Below, piece by piece: positions 12,410 to 24,432 of a stretch of 64,000 nucleotides of DNA. Position 1 is the stretch's first letter. The number at the start of each line of letters is the position of its first letter. Both the position numbers and the translations under genes were made by a program. Source of the DNA: Rhipidocladum racemiflorum (Eukaryota > Streptophyta > Magnoliopsida > Poales > Poaceae); assembly GCA_036346355.1 (NCBI GenBank), contig CM070569.1:60288561-60352560 (forward strand). The letters are read 5' to 3'. Below the pieces are notes generated by a model. The model was not told where the DNA came from and made no database searches. It saw only the letters and a program-made list of their open reading frames with translations.

Positions 12410-12476
12410 TAGGGTTTGGGGATCGGGGAGGAGACTGAACAAGTGAAGATATTTATAGACCTCAGGCTATTGGGCC
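12410..12476 (-). promoter_or_regulatory. PNO1 promoter: telo-box, TATA box, site II
   Basis: On the minus strand a telo-box AAACCCTA lies at 12410-12417, a TATA-like CTATAAATA at about 12451-12459, and a site II element GGCCCA at 12471-12476. Telo-box plus site II (TGGGCY) is the known promoter pair of plant translation and ribosome-biogenesis genes, which fits a PNO1 gene. Confidence 0.55.
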
Positions 12477-12479
12477 TAC

Positions 12480-12985
12480 CAAAAGCTAGTGCAGGCAAGC
12501 CCAACAATGTGATGGGCTTCTTCAGAACAATCAAGATTACATCCGTTTTGCATTTCATTTTCTACATAAATTGACATCACAACTATTTGCGGAGTAATTA
12601 CAAATGCTCAAGCCGAAACGGTGCTCAAAATTGCAATTTCTGACAAAGTGAAAAACAAGCAATTTACAATTTTACATAGACAACATGTCAAGATATATCA
12701 GCAAAACAGCAGGGACGAAATTAACAAATGCAGAGCTATGCTCAAACCGAAGGGCTCTAAATGATCATAGCATACAGATATATACACTTGTTGCTCAGTA
12801 AATCCAGCAGTCACGAGCACACTAATCGACTACATGTAATTCAAAGTCACCGACAAGTCTCACAACATAGTGATAGTATAAGAAAAGATACAAGATGGGG
12901 AGTTCATGCAGTGCAAAAAGGGTGGATAATGTTTGGGAAAACAGTAGCACGCCCTGTAGGGCTATAGAAATCCTCATCATTGCAG
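12480..12985. other. Spacer upstream of PNO1 copy
   Basis: AT-rich, no supported gene. A second TGGGCTTC-type site near 12513 may belong to the PNO1 promoter. Confidence 0.4.
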
Positions 12986-13610
12986 TCATTGTCCCCCATG
13001 GCAAATGGCAATATCATCGGCGAATTCATCGTCAGGATCACTTTCCTCCTTTGCCAATTATGGATTTTCCTTTACCATCTTCTCGAAAATGATCAGTCCC
13101 TTCTAATTTTCCTCTATGGTGTGTACCATCTCCATTCGAACCCTCTCTTCGAGATCTTCATCGAAATCAACATTTATCTTCTCCTAGACAACCCCTTTTG
13201 CTACCAAATTCCTCACCAGCTTATCAATTCCATAGTCATCCTTTGAACATTGTATTTCGACTATTTGAAAGAGTGGACATTGGAACTTCATTCCATCGAT
13301 GGGCATAGCTTCTGTTTGTGCTTCCTTTGCCACTCTCTAAAGAAAGACATAGTAGAGTAAATAAAGGAAAAAGGTACATCTTAGAGAAAATTTCCAAGAA
13401 TAAGGAACTGATTTTGCATGCACCTTACCTTTGCATGCATTAAGATGAGTTTTTCTAGTCTCGGTGAAAGCTGGAGGAAGCAAATCACAACATGAAGTCA
13501 TCACTTAAACACCAGTCGCCAATTTCAAGAATTACAAGACACTAAAACACTGATCATCTTGGCAGTTCCTTTTCCAACATAACCTTGTATTTCGAGTAGA
13601 GAGATAAAGA
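12986..13610 (-). pseudogene. Unidentified gene remnant, copy 2
   Basis: After a CTTTAG acceptor a single minus-strand frame runs from 13336 to TGA at 12986-12988, interrupted by three in-frame stops (TAG, TAG, TAA) but otherwise free of frameshift. It reads through MPIDGMKFQCPLFQIVEIQC, DYGIDKLVRNLVAKG, then an acidic stretch with NVDFDEDLEERVRMEMVHTI and ESDPDDEFADDIA. An upstream block at about 13550-13610 also matches the copy at 866-1185. The kept frame with isolated stops is typical of a recent pseudogene. I do not recognise the family. Confidence 0.5.
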
Positions 13611-13619
13611 GCCGTGGCT

Positions 13620-14195
13620 AGGATAAATCTAAAACTAGGACATCACAAAACATGATAATAAAATATCATGAAACCGTAGCAATATAAAGTTTTAGTACCA
13701 CAACTCATAGATAATTTGCGAGTTATAAGGAAACCAACTGATAAAAGGTTTAGAATTGCTAGAAATATGTTGAATGATTTTTTTGGGATATCAGTCGAAT
13801 TTCTAACTTTTGATTTGCATCATGATTCGTGCGCCTGCCCACCTCTATCTCCCTCGAGGCTCCAGCAAACTTCTTTAGGGCCGGGGTTCACCTAGTTTAA
13901 GGTTTGGGTTTCACCAGCCCGGATTTAGAGGAAGGTCGGGGCGGCATGAGGACCGGTAGTGGGTGGTGGCAGTGACGGGAACACCGTCGGCAGTGGGCGG
14001 TGAGGCGACCGTGGGCTTGGGGAGGGCGGTGGAGCTCGACGGGAAAGACAAGATCTAGATAATATTATGAGGTGGATCTGGCGGCGGTAGCCACCAAAGA
14101 TAAGGAAGAAGGGTGGGCGGGGGAGATGGAGGCCAGTGGCGGCAATGGCGGGGTAGGAGGTGGAGAATGGTATCGACGGTGGTATTAGATCGATG
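13620..14195. other. Spacer with GC-rich block
   Basis: A GGCGG-rich stretch at 13925-14190 gives open frames on the minus strand by composition only. No gene supported. Confidence 0.4.
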
Positions 14196-17060
14196 ATGCC
14201 GACTAAGGGGGGGTGAGTAGGTGGTTTTAAAAATTCTTCTACAATTAAATGAATAACCAAAGAACGTCTAAGTCAAAACCTAAATAATTACAAGGCTTAA
14301 ATCTAAGGTTTTGACAATCAAGATATAAATCAACTAGGCTCACTATGTGCACCAACAACATAAGTTTCTAACACTAGTTTACAATTCTAGAGGCAAGCAA
14401 TTAATAATAATGTAATAATATAAATTTCTTGAATGTAAATAAATAATAGAATGCAAACCACAATGAGGTAAAATATTTTTTACCAAGGCGTTTGGAGACT
14501 TGCTGGTTTTCCCAAATCCACGTTAAGGTAAGTTCAAATCACTTTGGACTGGCTCCACGAATTGAGCACCCACGTCGAATCCACTAGTAGTAAATCTTTC
14601 CCCCTCTTGGCAGATGAGATCCAACCTTCACAATTTTGCTGGGCCTTCTCACAATCTCCTTTGAGAATGTCACTGGGCACGACACCTCCTACGCCGTCTA
14701 GGTATCGGCAAATAGCAAGAATAACAAATCAAGCTCTCTAGCTTGAACTTCACCAAGTACAACACATGTACAATGATGATCATCAAGTGCAACACATGCA
14801 CAAGGCTCCCCTCAAGTGCAACACATACACAAGAGGCTCTCAATCCATTTTTAATTTGCAACACATGCAATTAGACTCACTCTTAGCTCAAGAACCAAAC
14901 GTGGGAGTGCAACATATGCACAACTCCACCCAAATGCTCAACAAAGCCAGCAAAGACTTCAACAACCTTGCCGTTGCCCCCCGAAGGCCTTCTTATATAG
15001 CCTCCCAAAGAAAACTAGCCGTTTGAGGACAGAACGGGTAAAAAATCAACAAACCTGGTACTACCGGCGGCAAAATCCCAATAGTACCAGCCTCGACCCC
15101 AACGGCCGAATACATCTAAAAAACTAGCCATTGCACAGTACATCTGGTACTACTGACACACAACTAGCGGTAGTACCACTAAGCGGTGCTACCGACCTCA
15201 AGGTCTTGTAGTGCTGACTTCTAGATCCGAGCAACACATGCTCTCTAAAAAAATAACTACCGGCGATTAGGTTTCGGTACTACCGCACCTCTGGTAGTAC
15301 TGCCCTTTAAGCTCGGTAGTGCCGACTTTCAAACCTTAGAGAAAACACCACTTCTAAAAAATAACTACCGGCCTCAAAGGGGCAGTAGTACCGACCATGT
15401 GGTACTACCGGCCTCAGAGAGCGGTAGTACCAACCTGACAGTACTATCGGCCTCACAACTGTGATACTACTGGATTTTCAGATGAAATATGATTTCACAT
15501 AGAAATAAACTCTTTTCAAATCAAGATCCAATAAAAGATTGATTTTTTTTGAGCCATGTGATGATCAACATATGATCAAGTTAATTTGCAAAACACATTT
15601 GTAAACCCTATTCACATGCTCCAAATAATCGCATAAAACTCCAAATTATTTGCAAATAAACCAATAACCTATGAGATCAATCCTCTTAGCCATGTGATGA
15701 TCAATACATGATCAAGTCAATTTGCAAACCCATTTACAAACCGTATTCATATGCTCTAGGATTAAAACTCATAACCTCCAACTCATTTGCAAAACACATT
15801 TGAAAATAACAAATCAGCCCACTTAAAAAAAAATCTCGAGCCGTGTGATGATCAACTCATGATCAAGTTAATTTGCAAACACATTTGTAAACCCTATTCA
15901 CATGCTTTAAAATAAAACGCAATAAAACCAATATTTTGCAAAAACTCATTTTGCAACACATGAAGCATAAACTTTACTTAGCTTGTGATGATCAACACAT
16001 GATCAAGTCACGAGCTAACACTTTAATACATGAGCTCTCTATTTGCACAACATGCAAATATCTAGCTCTATGCAAACAATAACTATTAAAATCAAGTTGC
16101 ATGAGCCCTCTCCTTTTGCAACACATGCAAAACTTAGCTCCATGCAAACACCAATTTAATTAAGAAGCAATTAAAAAAGCAAGCATGAACTTCAATATTT
16201 GCAACACATGCAAATATGAGCTTCATGCAAAATCCAACTAAGAGAGTGAGCTAGAACAAACTAGATTGAGTTCATCAACACATGATGAAGCTCAAACTAA
16301 ATGACTCAACCCCTCGTAATAGTACAACAATCCTATACTAGCAACCCGGTCTCTCCACCAAACACCGAGATCGGTAAAAGACTATGAACACATACTTAGC
16401 TTATTTAGTTATACCTTTGCTGCGCGCAACTGCTTGGAGCTTTTATGATGTTCAATCTTCTTTTCTATAAGTATGCGTCTTCTTCTTGTTCATCAATACA
16501 TGATGAACCTCCATCTTCTTCTTTTCTTTTCTTCTCTTCTCTTCGAGATCTCCTCTTGACGCTCATCAACATATGATGACATCTTTTTTCCGATTCTTCA
16601 TCTCAACATTGGACTTAACCTATTTCAAACTCATTAAAAAATATTAGTCCAAGAAACTCGGTTGTCCCAATCATCAATGCACTCCATTAACACATAATGG
16701 ATGCTCCTACGATCCTTTGATCTAATCTTTTGATGATTGACCACAACCCAAATTAATTTGAATGAATTTAATGTGTCTTGAGTATATTGATGCAATTAAT
16801 GCTTCATTATACTCAAGAATTTTTTGTTTGTTCTTGATTAACAAAGAACACCATCAACACATGATTGGTTCTTTGATTGATTGAATGACAACTGAATCTC
16901 AATTTAAATTTTATTTAAATTGATATGAGTATATATAACTACATAGTTTTTGTATACTCAATTTGAAAGAAAGTAATGACCTAATATATTGGAGTGTCGG
17001 AAAGGGATCAATACTTTTGAGACCATCAACTATAGAATAAACTCCATTGCTTATGTGCAA
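14178..17060 (-). mobile_element. Non-autonomous LTR-type element or LTR, low-complexity interior
   Basis: The left edge TTAGATCGATGATGCCGAC followed by AAGGGGGGGTGAGTAGG has the same design as the elements starting at 10490 and 61013. A minus-strand TATA-like CTATATAAG sits near 14994. The interior holds degenerate repeats of a GGTACTACCGGCCTC type word (15055-15475) and of TTTGCAACACATGCAA words (16040-16240). No polyprotein frame exists. The right edge is not defined. Confidence 0.45.
15554..16010 (+). repeat. Degenerate tandem repeat, unit about 140 bp
   Basis: Four copies begin near 15554, 15691, 15841 and 15981, each with GTGATGATCAAC, CATGATCAAGT and then TTTGCAAA; the first three continue through ATTCAnATGCT. 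Spacing is 137, 150 and 140 bp. It lies inside the LTR-type element. Confidence 0.75.
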
Positions 17061-17289
17061 ATAAATAATTGAACTTGAAATCAATATGCACATAATCAAT
17101 CTTAGATATCATTTGAGTTTATCCTATATTTGCACGAGTATATTACAACTGCATAAGTTACATATACTCAAAGAGTTGTTTCAAAGTCTTGATCCTTTAC
17201 ATTATTTGGCAAGACAAATTAGATCAATACTATTGAAACTTCAAGGTAAAGTACGAACTTCCCTTAAATGTGTACAGTGCCTGTGCGTT

Positions 17290-17392
17290 GCAACAGATCC
17301 CAAATAGATGATGACACCATAAGTTCTAAACTCTTAAAAACAAAAAAACGAGAATTTAGAACTTGAGCTATCACTTATTTGAGATCTGTTAC
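17290..17392. mobile_element. Small foldback element
   Basis: Arms 17290-17332 and 17351-17392 are imperfect inverted repeats: AACAGATCCCAAATA and AAGTTCTAAACTC on the left face their complements on the right. The loop is A-rich. Only about 100 bp, no target-site duplication recognised. Confidence 0.6.
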
Positions 17393-17526
17393 TGAAGAAT
17401 CACTGAACAAAAAAACGTGAAGGGCTGACATGATGGCACTCACCTACTGGGCCTTAGACCCCTACTGTTTTGGCCCAAGAACGGCCTGGCAGACTCACCA
17501 TCACCACCAACTCATTCTTATAATAG

Positions 17527-17563
17527 TTAAGATATATATATATATATGTATGTATGTATGTAT
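17527..17563 (+). repeat. Microsatellite (TA)n(TATG)n
   Basis: A run of TA dinucleotides passes into ATGT tetranucleotide repeats. Confidence 0.85.
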
Positions 17564-17981
17564 GAATTTGGAGCCATAATGCATATATTTAGGTTAAAAT
17601 AATGAAAGAGTTTATCCTTTAACTTGAATCTAAAGTATGTGATAGGATAATAAGATGAATACAAGTGCATATCTTGGGTTTTTCATTTTTCATCCAAATT
17701 TGAGATTAATAAGAATAAAACTCAATAATCATGTTAGTCTTATAATAATTAGATTTGTCATTAAATAATAATTAAGTATTAATCTAAAACCAATCGCTAA
17801 TAGTAATAGGCCTTGAACTTACATGTGAAAGATGCGGAAGTGGGCGACGGCACCACCGGTTTAGGAGGAGGCGCAGAAGCTCCTTGTCGGCATCAAAGGT
17901 GACAGGGCAGCGGGGTGTCAATGGCGATGGGGGTGTGGTCGAGAGGCAACGGCAGGGGGTGGAGTGGAGGGGGAGGGGAGG
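17564..17981. other. Spacer
   Basis: AT-rich followed by a short GC-rich part at 17830-17980; no gene supported. Confidence 0.4.
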
Positions 17982-17984
17982 TAA

Positions 17985-18237
17985 GACTATCTCCAGCAAT
18001 TTCTCTTCATTCCATTCCCTTCTCTATTTCCTTCCCCATATTCATTCTCTTTATTTCCTACCATCTCCAGCAGCATCCCCTTAAGGGATTTGTAAAGGGA
18101 TTAGAGAGAGAATCCCTTTCTAAAGGGATTTACTGTTTGAATCCCTTCTGAAGGGAATCGTGAAGGGAATCCGCTGGAACACTTGGGATCTGTTCGCGAA
18201 GGGATTTGAAGGGGAAGGGAAGCTGCTGGAGATAGTC
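17985..18237. mobile_element. Tourist/Harbinger-type MITE, 253 bp
   Basis: TIRs GACTATCTCCAGCA and TGCTGGAGATAGTC are exact complements and are flanked by a TAA target-site duplication at 17982-17984 and 18238-18240. A 3-bp TWA duplication is the hallmark of PIF/Harbinger elements. The interior repeats AAGGGATT/AATCCCTT words, so much of it can fold back. No coding capacity. Confidence 0.85.
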
Positions 18238-18240
18238 TAA

Positions 18241-19297
18241 TATAAAGGTGAGGGAAGCATGGGTTGTTGAATCTACCACGATATGCATATAAGAAAACTG
18301 CAGGACGATGCTCACCCGCAGTGGAGAGGAGTGCACAACGACGAAAACTGAGGGAGTAAGGTTTAAAGGCCGCTTCCGAGTTCGGAGTTCGCGTTTTGGG
18401 CCTGGCGTGCCGCCGAACTGATTCTTATCTCGAAGACCAACAAAAATGCAGCAGTAAAACTGACGGTAAAAAAAGGAGAGTAGTGCTTCTTGCCAGGTAC
18501 CATTTTGTGCTTAGAGAACATGTTCGTCTCAATGATCTACACCAAATTCATCTGCCCAACTTTGATTATGAAAAACAGAGCTTAAGAAACACAGAACAAC
18601 GCGGTCCATTCGATTTTGATCGGTAATCAACTGGCTCAACTGAAAATTACGAAGTCGGCTATCCTGTAAGTACGCAGCACCCCTCCAATACGTACATTAT
18701 ATATCTCAATCCCCACCACGTTTAATCAGTGCATTAGTATATAGGAATATGAGTATACATTTTCACTGTTTCAAAGGGTAAAAACAACGCAAGTAAACAA
18801 CTGCCTGAGAATACAAGAAAATTTGCAGATGTCTTTCACCAACTTATGCAGACATCTGGAGAACCTCTATCCAACATCCTTCCGTAGGACAGAAGCTCTA
18901 ACGATATATATGTACACCGCCAATATAACTGATGTCTTTCGGCAAAAGCAAGGAACAAAGTACGAGCTGGTTTGCCCTCCAGTAATTTGACATGCACTCA
19001 AGCAAAAATACAAATGCTACAAAAACTTTTAAATCTAACTAGTAGCTATAGGGTAGAGATCCTTCTATAGGAATCATCTGCTCATTTCATTCAAACAACT
19101 GGTCTTCCTTTAATGTCTTGCTTCAAATGCTTAGTATCCAACTGCACAGGCCATGGAAACAAGGAGGGCTCGGTAATTGCTGAATTCATGAGTTGTAATC
19201 TGGCCGGTCTTTACCATGCAGTTGTAAATAGGAAAACCAATGCTTCAGGCAACTCCGAGAAACAAGACATGTATGTCACCGAAGATGTGATGTTCTC
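18241..19297. other. Region downstream of CLS
   Basis: No gene supported. Part is likely the 3' UTR and terminator of CLS, which reads leftward into it. An open frame at 18396-18626 has no recognisable domain. Confidence 0.4.
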
Positions 19298-19321
19298 AGC
19301 AGCAGCAGCAGCAGCAGCACA
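19298..19321. repeat. (CAG)n trinucleotide repeat in CLS 3' UTR
   Basis: Seven to eight CAG units read as CTG on the transcribed strand, starting about 40 bp after the CLS stop codon. Confidence 0.8.
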
Positions 19322-19358
19322 ATAAGCCATGAAAAAGAAATGCATACAGCAAACATTA

Positions 19359-22300
19359 TCATGTCCTTGGCCTAATCTGGTAGTATTTAACACCATAACC
19401 TACTGTGGATGCCATCGTCGTAGAAGCTACTAGCCAACTGCAGTTAAAAAAATATTTAGCATGAAACACTGCAAGATAGGAACAAACGTTATTGTGTTAG
19501 AAAAATTCTCATCAGATTTTCTCTAGCTGCATCCTTGCAACAATCATCATCTATTGGTATTCAATTGTTCTTCTGCTTCAATATTTCGTGTAACGCAATT
19601 TGCCTCCATGTAAACTATCAGATTTACTTGAGAAATGTTCATGTCAGAAACGTTTCTGAGTTATGCTGGATAAATCAATAGTTTGATGCTTTGATTGGTT
19701 TAATAGAGAAGTATAATTCCATAAACAAATAAAAGGGCTCCATTCTACCAAAATACAGAGACTAGGGCAAAAAAATTTGAAAAAAAAAATATACCTCATG
19801 TAAGTAATGTAGTTCTGTGTCTCCTCTGTGCCAAATTCCGGCTGAAGGAGCACAGCAGCAACCAACATCAATTGGAATACTGTGTTCACCTGCACTCAAA
19901 AAAATATTATCATGCTCTGACATATGTCACGAGTCTACAGGATCAAATGCTGTGAACACAGGGCCATACCTTGCTGATAAAAAGAGGTTCCACTTTTTCA
20001 CGGTTAATTGCATCTAAGTTAACGAAGTCTGACCAACTGTTCCACTGGTGCAAGCATGATAAATGACAGTGAATTTCTTTTAAAACCTTCCAAAATATAC
20101 CTTAAGTTTTCGTAAATAGTACCTTCCATCCCAGGATGGAAGCTCGTTTGTAGACAGCACCACCCACCAGGAGCAAGTCTCTTAAAACAACCAGGCCAAC
20201 TAGCCCAGCTTCAAGCAAAAAAATCAAAATACAACTTGATTAATTGGTCAAATTATTCAGTTAAGGGCAAATATAGCAGAATAAACATAAATGAGCTATC
20301 AGCAATCACTGTCGTTGTGTTTTACTTAGACAAAGCTGGTTAATAGTGATATAATCAACTTTTTCGGAGTATCACTCAATATTTCTAGTTGAGAGCGGTA
20401 TATAGACATAAATGCAAGCAAGCTGCATAGCAATACCTCTACACTGTAAAGATAAAAAAATGACACAAGTACATGTTGATCTACTCACGATGTAAGAGAT
20501 CCTTGTCAACCATTGCTATGGCGACACAGCCTATCAACACCTAAGCAACGCCAAAACATTGCATATTAGATTAGCAGCACAGATATAATTTAATGAAGAC
20601 ACATAAAGCTAATAAGTATCGATTTTAACCTTGTCAGCCAATGGGTCCATATAAGATCCAACCACAGAATTGATGCCCATCTTTCTTGCTAAAAACCCAT
20701 CCAACTATGGAAGAACAGATGATGAGTAAGTTTTTAACATATGATGTTAGTATTCTTGCAATACTAAAAGGGTGTAATCCTTACCCAATCACTTGCACCA
20801 GACAATGCCAATGTGCCAAAAGCAGGAAGATACCATTCATTCACAATCATCCTTAAGCGCATATGTCATTCATTAGAGACAGAACAATATATATAAAAAA
20901 GTAAACAAAGTCTAAAACATAACATGCAAGACAAAATATACATAACCACAAATTAATCAAGCAGATCCTGTTTTTGACAGTAATAGCATGCGATGGCATC
21001 CTACAAAGTCCAAGGATGACAGTAATTGCAATTCAAAAACCAATCATTGTTAAAACATCCAAAAGTAACTAATTTGATTTTTGACAAAATTCCAGACTTC
21101 CAGTAGATGAAGCAATACAATGCAAAAGCCAATAGGAGGATGGTACAGTAACAACAGTTAAGCATGAAGAGCCTACGGTTTGGTAATATATTCATGATTT
21201 GACACTGCTGGAGTACTAAGCAATGCAGATGATTCTAATGTGAAGAATAATAATACGTTTACTCATGAACAAGTGAACAACTCACACATATTTACGTCTC
21301 CTTTTTCTGATATGGTGCAAAGTTGACTGGGAAAACACGTATTTACATGACCAAAGAGAACATCAAGAAAGGTTCACTATTGCTTAACGACTTAACATGT
21401 TTCGACTCCAAACCCCCCACAACCTTGGTGACAACTTCCAATATCCTAGTAAATACCCTGACTCAATTTGTGGTTTGGCAACTTCCACCCTCTCTTTAAA
21501 CGTAAATAGTTCGAGTTCTCAGTTCATTAATCTTCTGAATTCAAAAGTAACATCATCATACACGTTAAGTAACTAACACTTGAAATCCAATCAACTATAA
21601 AATGTTCATAAAGCCTCAACAGTACATAGCATCATATATTCATTCCCTTTTAGATTACCACACCTACATCATCAGGCGCACCACGGACACAATTAAATGG
21701 CTGGTGTCATTTCATTTGCAAAAACCATTGTGCAGAAACGACAATTTATTCCATGAATGTACTTATGCACAAGCGCGGAAGCATGTACGAAAAACATCAG
21801 ATCATGGTAATTAATGGCTTCAAGTTTGCACACTCTTTGGATTCGATCCAAATACGATACCTCTAAACTAACTATTAACACTATGGATACAGTTCTACTT
21901 GAATGCGGCACTAACTAAACCCCAATTAAAAACCAGCATTTGCTGGACACAGTCCAACTGTCAAGTGGGGTTATTTAAAAAGCATCTTAATCCATCCGGT
22001 TCCATAGCACACAGATTACTGAAGGAAAGCACTCACCACCCAATGACCGGCCCCGACACCATGCGCCCGATCGACACCAAATTGGGCAGATTCAGGAATC
22101 TCTCACCTCCACCAGCCACCGCCTCCGCCGCCTCACTTCCGGAGATCCGCCAGGGTTCCCACCGTACCGCGTCCGCGACAACCTGCGCGCCGCCGCCTGC
22201 GATGGCGCGGGCCCTGCGGAGCTTGGCTTGGAGAGCGGCGGCCGCGGCGGTTAGCGGCGTGGCGGACTGTGAGAGCATCCATGGGGGAGAGGAGAGGAAC

Positions 22301-22464
22301 AGCGGGCCGCCAGAGCGGATGGGGACGTGGGGGTGCGCGGCGGCGGCGAAGGGCGCGGTGGGGGAGGAGGGGAGGAAGGTGTGGAGGGAGAGGAGGGGCC
22401 TGGGGTTCTGGATCGGGGTGGGGTTCCTGCGGAGGAGGGGGTTTAGGGTTTTGAGGAAGGCCAT
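19359..22464 (-). CDS. CLS: Cardiolipin synthase, mitochondrial (CMP-forming)
   Basis: The enzyme condenses CDP-diacylglycerol with phosphatidylglycerol to make cardiolipin in the inner mitochondrial membrane. Eight exons with GT-AG introns join in frame: 22037-22464, 20785-20851, 20630-20704, 20489-20540, 20123-20208, 19970-20044, 19795-19889, 19359-19437 (957 bp, 318 aa), close to the family length. The N-terminus MAFLKTLNPLLRR is basic, Ala/Pro/Ser-rich and free of acidic residues for about 50 residues, like a mitochondrial presequence. NLPNLVSIGRMVSGPVIGW opens the membrane domain. The CDP-alcohol phosphotransferase signature is complete: D164-x2-D167G168-x2-A171R172-x8-G181-x3-D185-x3-D189. 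Hydrophobic segments follow (VLIGCVAIAMV, GLVGLVVLRDLLLVGGAVY, VFQLMLVAAVLL) and the tail VKYYQIRPRT. No stop or frameshift is seen. The start is the first ATG before the presequence. Confidence 0.93.
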
Positions 22465-23856
22465 GGCCGTGAGCTGCGGAGCATTGGAGGGGTCCGGCCG
22501 CCTGTCCGGGAGGAGAGCCGAGAGCTTGCTGCGCCGGTGGTTTGGGACCTGGGTGTTTGACTCTTGAGGCAGAACGATCGACGGCTGGAGGTGGGGGCGG
22601 GTTATGCTCCGCGTGTCTTCGTCTCCACCGGGTAGTGTCGGAGTTGGGAATTCGGGAATTCAGCTCGCTCTTCAAACTTACTAGTACTAGTTACATGGCC
22701 GTGCGTTGCTACAAAAAACAAAATTGATAACGAAAAATAAAGATTAAAAAATAAAAAAATTATTTCACAAGATCAAACATCTATCTTTAACGCTTCGTTT
22801 CTTGCAAAAGCTAGCTAATTAAAGCAACGCTTCGTTTCTTGCGTAGGGCAATTAAGCAGCGCAATTAAGCAGAGCAATTAAGCAGCAATTAATGACGTGA
22901 GAAGAATGGACCACTGCCACCAAGTGCTGCTTTAGAATAGTAGAGATATTGCCCGTGCTAACGCTACGGTGATATTTGGTAATACAATTCAAATAAGTAA
23001 AAGGTGTTATATGTTTTGGTAATCAAGTGTAGTAAGATGTGCACAAAAGAAAGATACAGAGAGTTTGATTTATCAGAACATACTAAAAAGATACGTAATA
23101 ATCAGAATGCATGCATCAGGCCAGAAACAAACACTGGCATCTGATGCAATAGTGCATTGCCAAAACTGTAGCATATAAAACATGAACAAGGATGCTGCCA
23201 TTGGTTAATTATCACCAAGTCAGTGGAAATTCCAGCAGGTTATTACTACATATAGGCTGCGAGTTTACTCGACAAGGGCACTCCATCTCATTCATGTGAA
23301 TCATGGTATCCACGCAGAACAATTGTGTATAGTAATAATCTTCGAATAAATCCTTTCTCGATTTCTAATCACAGCTAATGTTATGGACATCTTCCCACAG
23401 AACACAAGCACGTGAGCTGCACTCAAATAGACCACTATATGTTCATCTATAACAATACACGTTATGAAATTTCAATGTGTTCCTAATGATATAAGAGAAA
23501 TAAAATAGTGTTGGGATGACTGTATATCCAAGAACTTATAAATCGAACAAGCCAAAGTCTAGAGAACAAAATCTCAGTCATGGGGTCATTAACTACGTAC
23601 AAGTATATAATTCCATTTGACAACCCCACCACATTTATCATTTCCAGAAAAAATTGTATTTCCATTCCTCCTGCTGCAAGAACCTAGCAACCAGCAGACA
23701 CCAAGCTTGTATTTCAGTTATCCTGGTGCATGAACCTTGCTAACACCAAGCTTGACTCTGCCTGGATTAAATACAACAATATTCCTACTGAGAGTAATTG
23801 AAACTTGACAACGGAAAGAAAACAAAGCATTTATGCTTAAGATGGAAATACTGATT
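22465..23856. other. CLS upstream region and repeat-like spacer
   Basis: The first 200 bp or so should hold the CLS promoter and 5' UTR. About 22681-22960 looks repeat-derived: GGCCGTGCGTTGCTAC near 22698, four GCAATTAAGCAG-type units at 22847-22890, and AGTAGAGATATTGCCCGTGC near 22940, words common in grass dispersed repeats and perhaps a Helitron fragment. The remainder shows no gene. Confidence 0.4.
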
Positions 23857-23861
23857 AGCAC

Positions 23862-24432
23862 TGTCGGCGTTTCGGGCACCGGCTAGTGAATTTGTATAGG
23901 TCGACGGGGGTGCACGCTCCCTCTCCTCGAACGGCTTGCTCGGGTGAGCGCAAGATGTATACTGGTTCGGGCTGAACGTCCCTACTCCAGTTCGTGTGAG
24001 TTGGATTGTATTGATCTTCTTTTCTCGTTTGTTCCCCTTTACATGCTCGCCCCTCCCTCCTTTATATAGGCGAGGAGGGAGGTTACACTGTTGGTGGAAA
24101 AAAGAGGAAAAGACTGTGCTCTCGGTCGTCCGAAAATGGCGGTCGATGGGATCGCCGCCGACTCCCCATGCCCTGCTGCTGGTCGCCGTAGTTGCTGCGT
24201 CGTTCGTAGTAAATGCGAGGGTCGGGAACTTGCGCCGCTACGTCATCGTTATTATGGCCGGCATTTAATGCGCTCGATACGCAATAAATGCCGTCGCTTC
24301 TCTGGGATATCAGAGACCTGGTCGTGACTTCAGACCTTACCCGGCGGTCGCGACTTTGGGCCTCGATTGGCCAGGGTCGGCCCGTGCGTCTTTTTGGGCC
24401 GCTGGGGGTACCCATGGTACTGGTACTCGTCA
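23862..24432 (-). repeat. 3' LTR of the Tat-type element
   Basis: 571 bp; on the element strand it starts TGACGAGTACCAG and ends GAAACGCCGACA. A TATA box CTATATAAAGG lies on the minus strand at 24059-24070. Just inside it the element strand reads GGGGGCTCGGGGGCTAC, the likely but impure polypurine tract. Confidence 0.9.

Noticed and set aside
15554..16010. CRISPR-like spaced repeats
   Set aside because: Units are degenerate, spacing is about 140 bp with no unique spacers of fixed length, and the genome is plant nuclear.
22441..22455. Telo-box AAACCCTA in CLS
   Set aside because: It lies within codons of the presequence (KTLNP), so a regulatory role is not supported by position.
22133..22675. 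Frame of 180 residues and plus-strand frame of 222 residues over CLS exon 1
   Set aside because: Shadows of the CLS first exon, which has a clear protein match and spliced continuation.
22681..22960. Possible Helitron fragment
   Set aside because: Words typical of grass dispersed repeats are present, but no TC start, 3' hairpin with CTRR, or host A/T junction could be shown.
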